In this document: positions 9,435-18,674 of the stretch, one piece after another
How positions within the stretch are numbered: position 1 is the first letter of the stretch
Layout: each line of letters begins with the position of its first letter
Source: Sphingomonadales bacterium
GTDB taxonomy: Bacteria; Pseudomonadota; Alphaproteobacteria; Sphingomonadales; Sphingomonadaceae
Assembly (NCBI GenBank): GCA_028870315.1
Contig: JAGWPW010000004.1
Coordinates: 1-64,000, forward strand
Reading direction: 5' to 3'
Length of the DNA: 64,000 nucleotides
Position numbers and translations under genes: made by a program
The notes under the pieces: model-generated
Seen by the model: the letters and a program-made list of their open reading frames with translations, nothing else
Database searches by the model: none
Told to the model about the DNA's origin: nothing

Positions 9435-10642
9435 GCCGCGTCTCCCGTGCCGGCGGCTTCGCGCCGGTATTCTTCGACCATCGCGTTCGAGACGTTGAAC
9501 AGGTGCCGGCACAGCCCCTCCATCGCCTGGAAATGGAGATGTTCGAGCACGCCGCTGTTGAGCCCGCGCTGCCCGGCGCGGATCACCCCCACATCCTCGC
9601 TGTGGACATCGCGCACGACGAGGAAGCTGTATTCGCGCGCCAGCATCTCGCTCGCCGACTGTGCCGGCCCCACCCAATAGATGCGGATCACCCCGCGCGA
9701 GCGCCGCGCCGACAGCGGATAGACGGTGTGGCTGAAATGCTGGGTCGGCGATCCGAACAGGAAGAAATTGGGAAACAGCGCGTAATATTCGCGGTTGGTG
9801 GGGTTGGGCATCAACCCCTTCTCCATCGCGAACCGCGCGCCCGCGCCGAAGATCAGCTTCTGGGTGGGGGTTGCTGCATCGACATCGACATGCGGCCAGA
9901 ACATCTGCGTGCGATGCGGGCCGTGGAAGCCGAAGCTTTCCGGATAGCCGAAGGGATTTTCCGGGGTGAAGGTGGCGGCACCGCTGCGCGGATGGATGAA
10001 TTTCAGATGATAGCTTTCCTGGAAGTTGTCGTAATCGAGCTTCCAGTTGGCATCGAGCTCATAGACATATTCGCTGAATTCGGTCGCGCGCGCGCAGGGC
10101 GTCCGGGCAAGCCGATCGACCAGATATTCGCCGAGGAATTCCTTGAGCGGTGGTGCGGACGCCGGCGAGAGATTGACGAAGATCAGCCCGCCGCAGCTGT
10201 CCACCGCGACCTGCTTGAGCGCGCAATCTTCCTTGGCGAGAAAGAAATTCTCGAAGTCGGGCGCCGAGCGCAACCGGCCGTCGAGCCCGAAATTCCACAT
10301 GTGATAGGGGCAGACGAAGCCGTTCGCGCGCCCTTCGGCATCGCGCACCAGCTGCGTCGCGCGATGCGTGCAGACATTGTGAAAGCCGCGCAGGACATCG
10401 TCCTTGCCGCGCACGATGAGGATCGAGGCGTCGGCGAATTCGAGTTCGCGGCGGATGAAGCTGCCCGGCTCGGGCAGTTCGCAGACATGGCCGATCTGGA
10501 GCCAGCTGCGGCAGAAGATCGCCTTGCGCTCGGCCTCGTAATATTCAGGGTCGTAATAGGCCTTGGCCGGGATCGGGTCGCTGCCGAGCCAGGCGGTCTG
10601 ATCGACCGGCGGACGAAATGCCATCCGTGCCTCAACGTTCAT
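9431..10642 (-). CDS. Aromatic ring-hydroxylating oxygenase alpha subunit (Rieske non-heme iron)
   Basis: CTHRATQLV...CPYHMWNFGLDG Rieske motif, DNFQESYHLKFIHP iron site; start trimmed to MNVEARMAFRPP. Confidence 0.93.
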   Translation of the reverse strand: MNVEARMAFRPPVDQTAWLGSDPIPAKAYYDPEYYEAERKAIFCRSWLQIGHVCELPEPGSFIRRELEFADASILIVRGKDDVLRGFHNVCTHRATQLVRDAEGRANGFVCPYHMWNFGLDGRLRSAPDFENFFLAKEDCALKQVAVDSCGGLIFVNLSPASAPPLKEFLGEYLVDRLARTPCARATEFSEYVYELDANWKLDYDNFQESYHLKFIHPRSGAATFTPENPFGYPESFGFHGPHRTQMFWPHVDVDAATPTQKLIFGAGARFAMEKGLMPNPTNREYYALFPNFFLFGSPTQHFSHTVYPLSARRSRGVIRIYWVGPAQSASEMLAREYSFLVVRDVHSEDVGVIRAGQRGLNSGVLEHLHFQAMEGLCRHLFNVSNAMVEEYRREAAGTGDAA

Positions 10643-10721
10643 CGGGCGCTCTCCTCTCGCAACCCCCGCGCGAATCCGGGCCGTGCCAGGATACGCCGCG
10701 GCGCCCCGCGCGGCAATAGTT

Positions 10722-10741
10722 TTTATACACATATGTATAAA
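10722..10741. promoter_or_regulatory. Palindromic candidate operator TTTATACA-CATA-TGTATAAA
   Basis: 8-bp perfect arms in AT-rich spot between divergent Rieske and TetR genes. Confidence 0.55.
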
Positions 10742-10776
10742 TCATGGCCTGGGCGTTTTCAACCGGTGGAAAAAGA

Positions 10777-10854
10777 GCCTAGTGGTCCGATTCTGACATT
10801 TGCAGCTGCCATCGGCCGGGTAGTGTGCAAATGTCAGAATCAATCCACTAGGAG
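10777..10854. repeat. Palindromic REP-like element (family 2), copy 1
   Basis: tagtggtccgattctgacatttgca...tgcaaatgtcagaatcaatccacta, near-complementary arms. Confidence 0.8.
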
Positions 10855-10910
10855 TTTGCCTGAAAATCCGCCGAAGGCGCGCTTTGCCCGACAACCTCCA
10901 AGGACCACCG

Positions 10911-11501
10911 ATGGCCGCAACCGATCGCAAGCCCGAAGCGCAGCGCAACAAGGGCTTCGACCAGACGCATCGCCAGATGATCGACATGGCGGTGCGGCTG
11001 CTGGGCGAAAAGGGCGCCGAGGGCCTGTCGATCGTCGCATTGGCGCGGGCGATGGGGGTCAGCCGCGGCACCGTCTATTACCATTTCGACAGCCGCGAGG
11101 CACTGCTGGCCGGGGTCAAGGCCTGGGCTTCGGATCAGCTCGCCCGCGGCATGGATACTAGCTGGACGGTGCCCGAGCGAACCGCGGGCATCTGCCGCAT
11201 CGTGCTTGAAAACCCCGAACTGTTCAAATTGTGGATCGATGATTTCATTGCCGGCGCCGACATTCGCGACAGCTATCGGCTGTGGGACGCCTTCGTTGCC
11301 GGCATGCAGCGCCGCTTCGATACCGAACAGCCTGAGGCGGCGATCGACGCCGAGGTCTATGGCACGATCATGCTGACCGCGGCGTTCATCGCGCCACGCA
11401 TCTTCGCCCGCAGCGTGCGCCCGGACCTGGGCATCGACGAGATCGTTGAACGCTTCGTGCGCGAGCAGCGGCGCGTGCTGGCGCGCGACGGCCTTGGCTG
11501 A
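10911..11501 (+). CDS. TetR/AcrR family transcriptional regulator
   Basis: N-terminal HTH GLSIVALARAMGVSRGTVYYHFDSREALL. Confidence 0.92.
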   Translation: MAATDRKPEAQRNKGFDQTHRQMIDMAVRLLGEKGAEGLSIVALARAMGVSRGTVYYHFDSREALLAGVKAWASDQLARGMDTSWTVPERTAGICRIVLENPELFKLWIDDFIAGADIRDSYRLWDAFVAGMQRRFDTEQPEAAIDAEVYGTIMLTAAFIAPRIFARSVRPDLGIDEIVERFVREQRRVLARDGLG

Positions 11502-11532
11502 CCCGGCGCGGGCGCAAGGCCCCCGCGCCGGG
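11502..11532 (+). terminator. Rho-independent-type hairpin after TetR
   Basis: cccggcgcggg-cgcaaggcc-cccgcgccggg (11-bp stem) then ttgctct. Confidence 0.6.
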
Positions 11533-11545
11533 TTGCTCTGGATTA

Positions 11546-11707
11546 CGGATTACGGTGACGCTACATTTAATTGACGGCGGGTTTCGTGCATGAGAAGGTG
11601 CGGTCATGGCGTGATCGGCTCGAAATGTAATTCCCGGCATCCCCCACCATGAGACGCAGCGTGGCAATGGGCGACAACAGGGATAAGTGCAGCGTCACCG
11701 TAATCCG
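11546..11707. mobile_element. REPIN/MITE-like element A with 5' remnant of a RAYT-type (Y1) transposase
   Basis: cggattacggtgacgct...agcgtcaccgtaatccg terminal inverted repeats; interior encodes M-A-stop-SARNVIPGIPHHETQRGNGRQQ. Confidence 0.7.
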
Positions 11708-11848
11708 ACACACGGTGTCAAGTCGGCCACGATGGTTCGGACAGCCCGGTTGCCGAGGTCTTAGAAATACCGTTGTGGGCGGGACTTGACCGAGGTTGGT
11801 TGTTCGGCCCACAAATCTAGCCTCCGGTTTCGTTCGAGAGCACTTGGT

Positions 11849-12247
11849 ATGGCAAAGGCAAACAGTATCGCAATTTTTTCATTGCTCATGGCATGCCTAT
11901 CCATTGCGAATCCCGCCTATGCCGGGTGTTCTATTTCACCCCGGTCCGAGATTTACGATCAAGTCAGGCAAAGACAGCCCGGGTTCACCGCTTGCAATGC
12001 CACCCGCACATTGCTGCACCACTTTCGCTTGCCCATGAAGGTTCAAGCATTGGAGGCCGCTCTAGGATCAAGGGGCGTTGATCCGCGGACAGGGAGGATC
12101 ATTGGCGGCCAAGGGGCCTATACGATTCATTGGGATGGCCCCGATTCATTCTGGAATGCCGATATCGTTGACGAGGCTTGGGTCAAGCGCATCTACGGCA
12201 CGGGGCCGCACAACCAAGATTTTGAGATTGAAGCCAAGTTGAAATAG
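11849..12247 (+). CDS. Hypothetical secreted protein (132 aa)
   Basis: Signal peptide MAKANSIAIFSLLMACLSIANPAYAG; lower-GC codons than neighbours; sits between two REPIN-like elements. Confidence 0.6.
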   Translation: MAKANSIAIFSLLMACLSIANPAYAGCSISPRSEIYDQVRQRQPGFTACNATRTLLHHFRLPMKVQALEAALGSRGVDPRTGRIIGGQGAYTIHWDGPDSFWNADIVDEAWVKRIYGTGPHNQDFEIEAKLK

Positions 12248-12249
12248 CC

Positions 12250-12545
12250 GGGATTACGGTGACGGGATTACGGGGATTACGGTGACGGATTACGGTGACG
12301 CTGCATTTAATTGGGGATTACGGTGACGCTGCATTTAATTGGATTACGGTGACGCTTCATTTAATTGACGGCGGGTTTCGTGCATGAGTAAGGTGCGGTC
12401 ATGGCGCAACTGGCTCGATATGCAATTCCCGGCATCCTCCACCATGCGACGCAGCGTGGCAATGGGCGACAACAGGAATAAGTGCAGCGTCAACGTAATC
12501 CGTCACCGTAATCACAGCGTCACCGTAATCAGCACCGTAATCACA
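12250..12545. mobile_element. REPIN-like element B with nested ladder of REP half-units
   Basis: Six GGATTACGG(TGAC) units on the left and four C(A/C)CGTAATC units on the right flank a 26-codon RAYT 5' remnant MAQLARYAIPGILHHATQRGNGRQQE (12401..12481). Confidence 0.72.
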
Positions 12546-12554
12546 GCGGATCAT

Positions 12555-12620
12555 TGCCGACATTTGCATCCCGCTAGCCGGATGGGACGGTCGCAAATGT
12601 CAGAATCATCGGACCACTAG
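12555..12620. repeat. Palindromic REP-like element (family 2), copy 2, opposite end
   Basis: gacatttgca...tcgcaaatgtcagaatcatcggaccactagg; inverted relative to 10777..10801. Confidence 0.78.
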
Positions 12621-13795
12621 GCGTTGGCGGGCAGCGCGATTTCCGCGGTGCCGGTGCACATCGTCGTGCCCTTCTGGTTCGCCATGTGATGCTTCACATG
12701 GACGAGATGGCGGCCTTCGCCATCGATGCTCTTGTCCACCACCTCGCCGGTCTGGATGGTGATGTCGCCCGCCAGCGCCGGCCCGCGGTAATTGGCGGTC
12801 GAATGGACCACCCTGCCGTGTTCGCCCGCCCAGCCCGAGAGATAGTCGGTCACCCAGGCGCCCATCGAGGCGCCATAGCCATAGGCGCGCGGCATGCCGA
12901 TCCGCCGTGCATAGCGCGGGAAGAGATGCCCGCGCGAGGGGCCGTAATAGGCGCCGTCGGTCAGCGCCGGATTGATCCGTTCCATATGCGGATCGTTCTC
13001 GTGCCCGGCCATTTCCTTGGTGAAGCCCAGCGCTTCGAGATCGAGCTCGCGCCGGTCGAGCGTGCCCCAGATGGTGAACAGATAGGCGCGCCATTCGGTG
13101 GCGAAGCTGGCCACGCTGTGCGGGCCGAAGACGCGCTCGGCAAGCTTGTCGCCGATCTGCACCTCGTCCCACCAGCGCGGCTTATGGCCAAGATCGTGCA
13201 GCATCTGCACCCAGGCGAATTTTCGCTCCTCCAGCGCGGCAAGTTCGGCATCGCTCCAGACGGGTTCGTCGAATTCGTCCTTGTTGACCGTCTCGCCGCC
13301 TGCCGCGGCGCGGTAGCGGATCGAAGTCGAACGCTGCTTGGCGAGGAGTTCACCGTTCTGGTTCCGGTAGAAATTGTCGCCGCGCTGGAAACAGGTCGGG
13401 CCGGCGAAGCCGGTGTTCTTGACGACATAATCGAAGGGAATGCGCTCATTGCTGATGACATCGCCGGCAACCACCCGGGTGTCGGTGAACCACCATTCGT
13501 CGCCGCCGAACAGCAGGTGCGAATCGGGAATCCGCCCGACGCAGGACGGCGCCGAGCCGTGGCCATCGTCGATGACGATCGGAAAGCTCTGCGGCGCGAC
13601 GATCTGCCCCCAGCGGCTTTCCCGGGCATAGGCGGGGTCGAAGTGGAGCAGATTGGCGTAATGCATGGCATGCGCCCAGCGGCGGATGTCGTTGTTGCCG
13701 ATCGGTTCGCGGACCGGCGAACTGTCGATCGGCTTGCCGAGATATTGGTCGATGTCCGAGCAATCGAGCGTGGCTGCGGCGGTGGCGGTGGACAT
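12617..13795 (-). CDS. FAS1-like/MaoC-type acyl-CoA dehydratase (tandem hotdog)
   Basis: 392 aa; HFDPAYARESRWGQIVAPQSFP and STANYRGPALAGDITIQTGEVVDKS; TAG stop inside the REP-like element. Confidence 0.8.
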   Translation of the reverse strand: MSTATAAATLDCSDIDQYLGKPIDSSPVREPIGNNDIRRWAHAMHYANLLHFDPAYARESRWGQIVAPQSFPIVIDDGHGSAPSCVGRIPDSHLLFGGDEWWFTDTRVVAGDVISNERIPFDYVVKNTGFAGPTCFQRGDNFYRNQNGELLAKQRSTSIRYRAAAGGETVNKDEFDEPVWSDAELAALEERKFAWVQMLHDLGHKPRWWDEVQIGDKLAERVFGPHSVASFATEWRAYLFTIWGTLDRRELDLEALGFTKEMAGHENDPHMERINPALTDGAYYGPSRGHLFPRYARRIGMPRAYGYGASMGAWVTDYLSGWAGEHGRVVHSTANYRGPALAGDITIQTGEVVDKSIDGEGRHLVHVKHHMANQKGTTMCTGTAEIALPANA

Positions 13796-14008
13796 AAGCG
13801 GTTCCTTTCCCGGCGGCGGGGAAAAGCGCCCGTGCGCGGCTTTCCCGGCAGATTTCCGATGCTGGCAACTTGGGTGCGGCAAGCCTGCGCCGAAAGCAAG
13901 CCGACGAGCCCCCGCCCCGGCGATGCCGACCGGCTTGCCTCGGCTCGTCCGCCGGGCGTAGGCTGGCGCAAGACCGCATGATGGCGGCGCAGCGGTGGGA
14001 GCGGGAGC

Positions 14009-14443
14009 ATGGTACACGCGGTCAATCCGGTTTCGATCTTCCTGCCGGTGCTGGCAATCGTCGGGCTGACGCTGCTCGGCTTCCTGCGCATGGCGGCGGC
14101 GCGCGGCGCGGCGGTCAAGGCCGGGCAGGATCCGGCCTTCTACCGCTGCTATCAGGGCAGTCCCGAGCCGGAACCGGCGATCATCGCCGCGCGCCACTGG
14201 GGCAATCTCTTCGAAGCGCCGGTGCTGTTCTATGCGGGCTGCATCAGCGCCTATGCGCTGGGCGCGGTGACGGTCTGGACGCTCGCCTTCGCCTGGAGCT
14301 TTGCGGTCATGCGGGTGCTGCAAAGCGCGGTCCATCTCACGGGGAACGCGCCGACGTGGCGCGGGCTGTTCTTTTCGCTGGCGGTGTTTTCGGCCTTCGC
14401 GCTGTGGGGCGATCTGGCGCTGGCTATCCTCGCGCGGATGTAG
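14009..14443 (+). CDS. MAPEG family membrane protein
   Basis: EPAIIAARHWGNLFEAPVLFYAGCISAYALGAV...VLQSAVHLTGN typical of MAPEG. Confidence 0.85.
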   Translation: MVHAVNPVSIFLPVLAIVGLTLLGFLRMAAARGAAVKAGQDPAFYRCYQGSPEPEPAIIAARHWGNLFEAPVLFYAGCISAYALGAVTVWTLAFAWSFAVMRVLQSAVHLTGNAPTWRGLFFSLAVFSAFALWGDLALAILARM

Positions 14444-14483
14444 CGGACCGGGTCAGGGGCAGAGCGCAGGGAGCACGCAGCAT

Positions 14484-15296
14484 ATGGATTTCGGGCTCGC
14501 AGGAAAGCTCGCCATCGTCACCGGGGCGACCGCCAATATCGGGCGCGCGATCGCGCTCGATCTCGCTGCCGAGCAGGCAAGGCTGGTGCTGGTCGGGCGC
14601 GATTCCGCCGCGGGCGCGCGGGTGGTCGCGCTTGCGCAGGAGCGCGGGGCGCAAGCGGCGGTGTTCGTCGCCGCCGACCTCACCGATCCCGCCGCGCCCG
14701 AGCGGGTGCTGGCCGCAGCCGAAACGCTTGGCCCGGTCGATGTGCTGGTCAACAATGTCGGCGGCAATGTCGCGCCTTCGGGCTTCTTCGCCGAATCCGA
14801 CCCCGAACTGTGGCTGGGCGATCTCGATATCACGCTGCTGACCACGCTGCGCATGACCCGCGCGGTGCTGCCGGGGATGATCGCGCGCCGGTCCGGGCGG
14901 ATCGTCAACATCGGCTCGACCGCCGGCCTGACCGGCGATTACATGCTGGCGCTCTATTCGACCGCGAAAAGCGCGGTGCACGGCTTCACCCGCGTGCTGG
15001 CCAAGGAGGTCGGCCAGCATGGCATCGCGGTCAATGCGGTGGCGCCCTATGGCACGATGTCGAACGATCCCGAGGCATTCAGCGCGGGCAGCCGCTTCCG
15101 CCCCGACAGCGCTTTCCTCAAGGGCATGGCGAACGCCCGGCCCGAGGACGCCGCGCGCCGCGCGCGCAACGGCGTTTTCGAGCGCAGCATCGCGGTGCCC
15201 GAGGAAGTCGCCGCCGCGGCGGTCTTCCTTGCCTCGCAGCGCGCCAGCTTCATCACCGGGCAGGTGCTGCAAGTGGACGGCGGCGCCTTCCTTTAG
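14484..15296 (+). CDS. SDR family oxidoreductase
   Basis: TGATANIGRAIA, NNVGGN, GSTAGLTGDYMLALYSTAKSA; C-terminal QVLQVDGGAF. Confidence 0.92.
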   Translation: MDFGLAGKLAIVTGATANIGRAIALDLAAEQARLVLVGRDSAAGARVVALAQERGAQAAVFVAADLTDPAAPERVLAAAETLGPVDVLVNNVGGNVAPSGFFAESDPELWLGDLDITLLTTLRMTRAVLPGMIARRSGRIVNIGSTAGLTGDYMLALYSTAKSAVHGFTRVLAKEVGQHGIAVNAVAPYGTMSNDPEAFSAGSRFRPDSAFLKGMANARPEDAARRARNGVFERSIAVPEEVAAAAVFLASQRASFITGQVLQVDGGAFL

Positions 15297-15302
15297 AAAG
15301 TC

Positions 15303-15998
15303 TCAGAAATCGCGCGGGCTGCTCCGCGCCGGGGTGCCCGGCTCGTCCGCGGCCCCACCATAATAGAGCTTGCCGATCTCGATCTCGGGCCGGCCCTGGC
15401 TGGTGCGATGCGCGTTGGTGTCGCGCAGCGAATAGACGCAGCCGCAATATTCCTGCTGGTAGAAGCGCTCGCGCTTCGAGATCTCGATCATCCGCGCCGC
15501 GCCGCCGTGTTTGCGCCAGTTGAACGTCCAGTAGCTCACCCCGTCGTAATGCGAGGCCGCGCGCCTGCCGCAATCGTTGATCTGCTCCATGTTCTTCCAG
15601 CGCGAGATGCCGAGCGAGCTGGTGATGACCGCAAAACCGTGCTCAGCTGCGTAAAGCGCGGTCCGCTCGAAGCGCATGTCGAAGCACATGGTGCAGCGGG
15701 CGCCGCGCTCGGGCTCCCATTCGAGGCCGCGCGCGCGGCGGAACCACTCGGCGGTTTCGTAATCGGCATCGACGAAGGGAATCGCGTGCTTTTCGGCAAA
15801 GCGCACGTTCTCTTCCTTGCGCAGCAGGTATTCCTCCCTGGGGTGGATGTTGGGGTTGTAGAAGAAGATCGTGTAATCGATCCCGCTCGCGGTCATCGCT
15901 TCCATGACCTCGCCCGAACAGGGCGCGCAGCAACTGTGCAGCAGCACCTTGCGGTGGCCGTCGGGCGGGGTCAGCAGCGGGCGGTCTTCGGGGGCCAT
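15303..15998 (-). CDS. queH: Epoxyqueuosine reductase QueH
   Basis: [49 protein letters not shown]. Confidence 0.92.
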   Translation of the reverse strand: MAPEDRPLLTPPDGHRKVLLHSCCAPCSGEVMEAMTASGIDYTIFFYNPNIHPREEYLLRKEENVRFAEKHAIPFVDADYETAEWFRRARGLEWEPERGARCTMCFDMRFERTALYAAEHGFAVITSSLGISRWKNMEQINDCGRRAASHYDGVSYWTFNWRKHGGAARMIEISKRERFYQQEYCGCVYSLRDTNAHRTSQGRPEIEIGKLYYGGAADEPGTPARSSPRDF

Positions 15999-16083
15999 GG
16001 CGCGTCTATAGGCGATGGCGCGCCGCGCACAATCGAAAGCTCGGTGCGGGGCGGGCTCGGCGCGGGGCGCCTTGCGACGGCCA

Positions 16084-17463
16084 TCAGAACCTGAACTGGC
16101 CGAACAGGCCGATCTCGTCATAGGCGCCGCTCGCGCCGGGACTGGCGCCGATCGTCCCGTTCTGCGTCGCGAGCGCACCGTTGGCCACCGCCTCGCGCTT
16201 GGCCACCAGCGCAAGATCGACGATCTGCACCGGCTCCCACTGCACCCCGAGATTGGCATAATGGTCGTGGACTGTGCTCGGCGCATCCAGCCGAGCGATG
16301 GCGCGCACCCTGTCGTAGCGGCCGAACACCGACCATTTGGGGGCAAGCTTCAGGCTGGCGAAAACCGACAGGCCCAGGCTTGAATCCTCGGTCGGGCTGT
16401 TCACGCTGTTATAGTCGCGCGCGTAATAGACTTCGCCGCCAAGCGTGAGGCGCCGGTCCTTGTAGCCGAGCGCGAGATCGGCGCGCCGCGCGGTATGATG
16501 GACGGGGGCGAAGGCGCCGGTGCTGTTCACCGCTTTGCCGAGATGGCCGGCATAGCCGCCGGCTGCCGCGAAGAAGCCCGCATATTCCGCCGCGATCCGC
16601 CCCTCGAAATCGACATGGCGGGTGATGCGGACATCGCCGAAGCCTCCGCCATCGACCGCCGACAGCTGGTAGGAAATCGCGCCATCGGCCAGCTTGCCCA
16701 GCACATGCACTCCCCAATCGGCGGTGTTGCCAAGCTTCAGGCGATCGACCAGCGTGTTTTCGATCTGGCGATAGCCGTAGCGGCTTTCGATATAGCCGAT
16801 CCACGGCAGCGGCGCGGCGCCAAGCCGCAGCGTCAGCGCCGGCGCGAGACGCGCCTGAAGATAGGCATTCTTGACAAGGAACACCCGCGCGCCGGGGCTT
16901 GCCGTGGCTGCGCCATTGGCAGCGCCGCCCGCGCTCGTCGTCGTCGATCCCAGGACATTGCGCACATCGGCGAGCACGCTTGCCGAAAACACCGGATCGA
17001 ACTGGTGATCGACCCCGAAATAGAGCCGTTTGATGTTGAAGCCCATGCCCTCGGCCGGCACCGGTGCGCCATCCGCGGTCTGGTGGATGGTGCTTTCGTT
17101 GAAGAAGGCGGCGAGGTGAAAGCTGGTCGCCGCCGGGACGGCGCTTGCCGCCGCGGGCACGGGGCCTTCCTTCGTGCTCGCGGTGCCGACGGCGGGCGGC
17201 GGCGCCGCAGGCTCGTCGCCATGCGCGGGCGCGGCGGTTGGCGCGACGGGGGCAGCCGGGTGCAACAAGGCGGCGATCGCCGCGTCCTCCTCGGCGACCC
17301 GCTGCTTCAGCGCGTCGATCTGCGCCTGCTGCCGGCGGAGTTCGGTCGTGGCGATCCGCAGCGCCGAAGCCAGCCGCGCGGGCTCGGCGCGCGCATCGGG
17401 GCTGCTGCGCGCAAGCGCGGCGTGCGGGCCGCCGATCGCGGCGGCAAGTGCGAGGAGGGTCAT
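16084..17463 (-). CDS. Putative outer-membrane porin with N-terminal coiled coil
   Basis: Signal peptide, coiled-coil [17 protein letters not shown]-terminal beta strands ending in aromatic FGQFRF; start approximate. Confidence 0.7.
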   Translation of the reverse strand: MTLLALAAAIGGPHAALARSSPDARAEPARLASALRIATTELRRQQAQIDALKQRVAEEDAAIAALLHPAAPVAPTAAPAHGDEPAAPPPAVGTASTKEGPVPAAASAVPAATSFHLAAFFNESTIHQTADGAPVPAEGMGFNIKRLYFGVDHQFDPVFSASVLADVRNVLGSTTTSAGGAANGAATASPGARVFLVKNAYLQARLAPALTLRLGAAPLPWIGYIESRYGYRQIENTLVDRLKLGNTADWGVHVLGKLADGAISYQLSAVDGGGFGDVRITRHVDFEGRIAAEYAGFFAAAGGYAGHLGKAVNSTGAFAPVHHTARRADLALGYKDRRLTLGGEVYYARDYNSVNSPTEDSSLGLSVFASLKLAPKWSVFGRYDRVRAIARLDAPSTVHDHYANLGVQWEPVQIVDLALVAKREAVANGALATQNGTIGASPGASGAYDEIGLFGQFRF

Positions 17464-17689
17464 GCCGGCCTGGGTACGCACGCAACTTCTCCTCCCGCCG
17501 GCAAGCGTCGCCGGGCGATCGCCGATCACCTGTCGGGAAGCTCCCGCACATATGTCTATCGAAATGGTAGATATTTTCGCGCGAGGGAAGCAAGGAAATT
17601 TATCAAGTGAAAGAGTAGAGATTTACACAGGCATCGTCAGGGCAGTCGCCCGAACCCCGGGCAGCGCTGGCCGCATTTCGGCGCGATGG

Positions 17690-17797
17690 CCTGTGGCACA
17701 GGGCGTGATTTCGGAAATCACGCTTTGTGCCACAGGACTTTGTTATCGCATCGCTTTTTACCGAAAACCGGTGCCCGCTTTGCGGCGCGATGCGCTA
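17690..17797 (+). repeat. Bipartite stem-loop intergenic repeat, copy 3
   Basis: cctgtggcacagggcgtgatttcggaaatcacgctttgtgccacagg hairpin, then actttgttatcgcatcgctttttaccgaaaaccggtgcccgctttgcggcgcgatgcgcta. Confidence 0.88.
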
Positions 17798-18640
17798 GCT
17801 CCTTTCGGTGAACATCCCGGCGATCATCGCGCGTGTGCCCTCGTTCCAGCGCGCCAGCGGGTTCGCCTCGCTGGTGATGAGCAGATGGCTGGTGAGCTGG
17901 GTGCCGTCCCAGTGATGCAGCGCGAAGCCCGGAGGCTCGTCGGTGATGATCACGCGATCGTCGGGCCGGGCCGGGTCCATCGGCGCGAAGTCCAGCGCCA
18001 CCGCGGCCGCGGTCGAGGGGCAGATGGTGACGGTATGGCCGCGCCAGCGGGTGGTGGCGGCGCGGTGGACATGGCCGGTGGTGATACCGACGATCTGGGC
18101 ATGGCCGGCGATCGCCCCGGCGAAGCGGTCGAGCCACGCCTCGTCGAGGTCGGGGTCCATCCAGGCGATGCCGCTGGCGAAGGGCGGGTGGTGCATCGCG
18201 ATCAGTGTCGGCGTGGTGGGCCGGGCGGCGAGCTGTTCGGAAAGCCAGCGCGCGCGCGCGCCGCAGAAGGCGCCGCCATGGCGGCCGGGCTCGAAAGTAT
18301 CGAGCATGAGGATGCACAAGCCTTCCGCCTCGATCGCATATTGGACGAAGCCGTCATGCATTCCCGCTGCCGGGAAAGCGGCAATCAGCGTGTCGCGCTG
18401 GTCGTGGTTTCCGGGGATCGGCCAGCAGGGAACGCCGAGCGGCGCCAGCGTCGCGCGCAGCGTCGCGAAGCTTTCGGCATCGCCGAATTCGGTGAGATCG
18501 CCGGTCAGCAGCATGAGGTCGGGGCGCTGCGGCGCCGCGGCGATCCGGCCAAGCGCCTGGCGCAGCCGCAGGAGGTTGAGTTCGGGATCGGCCTTGCGGT
18601 CGAAACCGATGTGAATATCGGTGAGCTGGCCGATCAGCAT
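17795..18640 (-). CDS. Metallophosphoesterase, CpdA-like 3',5'-cyclic nucleotide phosphodiesterase
   Basis: QLTDIHIG, LLTGDLTEFG, IPGNHDQRD, MHHPPF, GHVHR metallophosphoesterase motifs. Confidence 0.85.
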   Translation of the reverse strand: MLIGQLTDIHIGFDRKADPELNLLRLRQALGRIAAAPQRPDLMLLTGDLTEFGDAESFATLRATLAPLGVPCWPIPGNHDQRDTLIAAFPAAGMHDGFVQYAIEAEGLCILMLDTFEPGRHGGAFCGARARWLSEQLAARPTTPTLIAMHHPPFASGIAWMDPDLDEAWLDRFAGAIAGHAQIVGITTGHVHRAATTRWRGHTVTICPSTAAAVALDFAPMDPARPDDRVIITDEPPGFALHHWDGTQLTSHLLITSEANPLARWNEGTRAMIAGMFTERS

Positions 18641-18674
18641 TCTCGCACTCTCCTCGCGGCGCGGTCTCGCCGGA

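Noticed and set aside
11520-12545. Possible CRISPR array from repeated GGATTACGGTGAC units
   Set aside because: Units are irregularly spaced, occur in both orientations, have no unique spacers and no cas genes; better explained as REP/REPIN units.
17641-17690. ccgcatttcggcgcgatgg just upstream of repeat copy 3 as a fifth copy
   Set aside because: Only the last 15-20 nt resemble the repeat; could be a truncated copy but not enough sequence to call.
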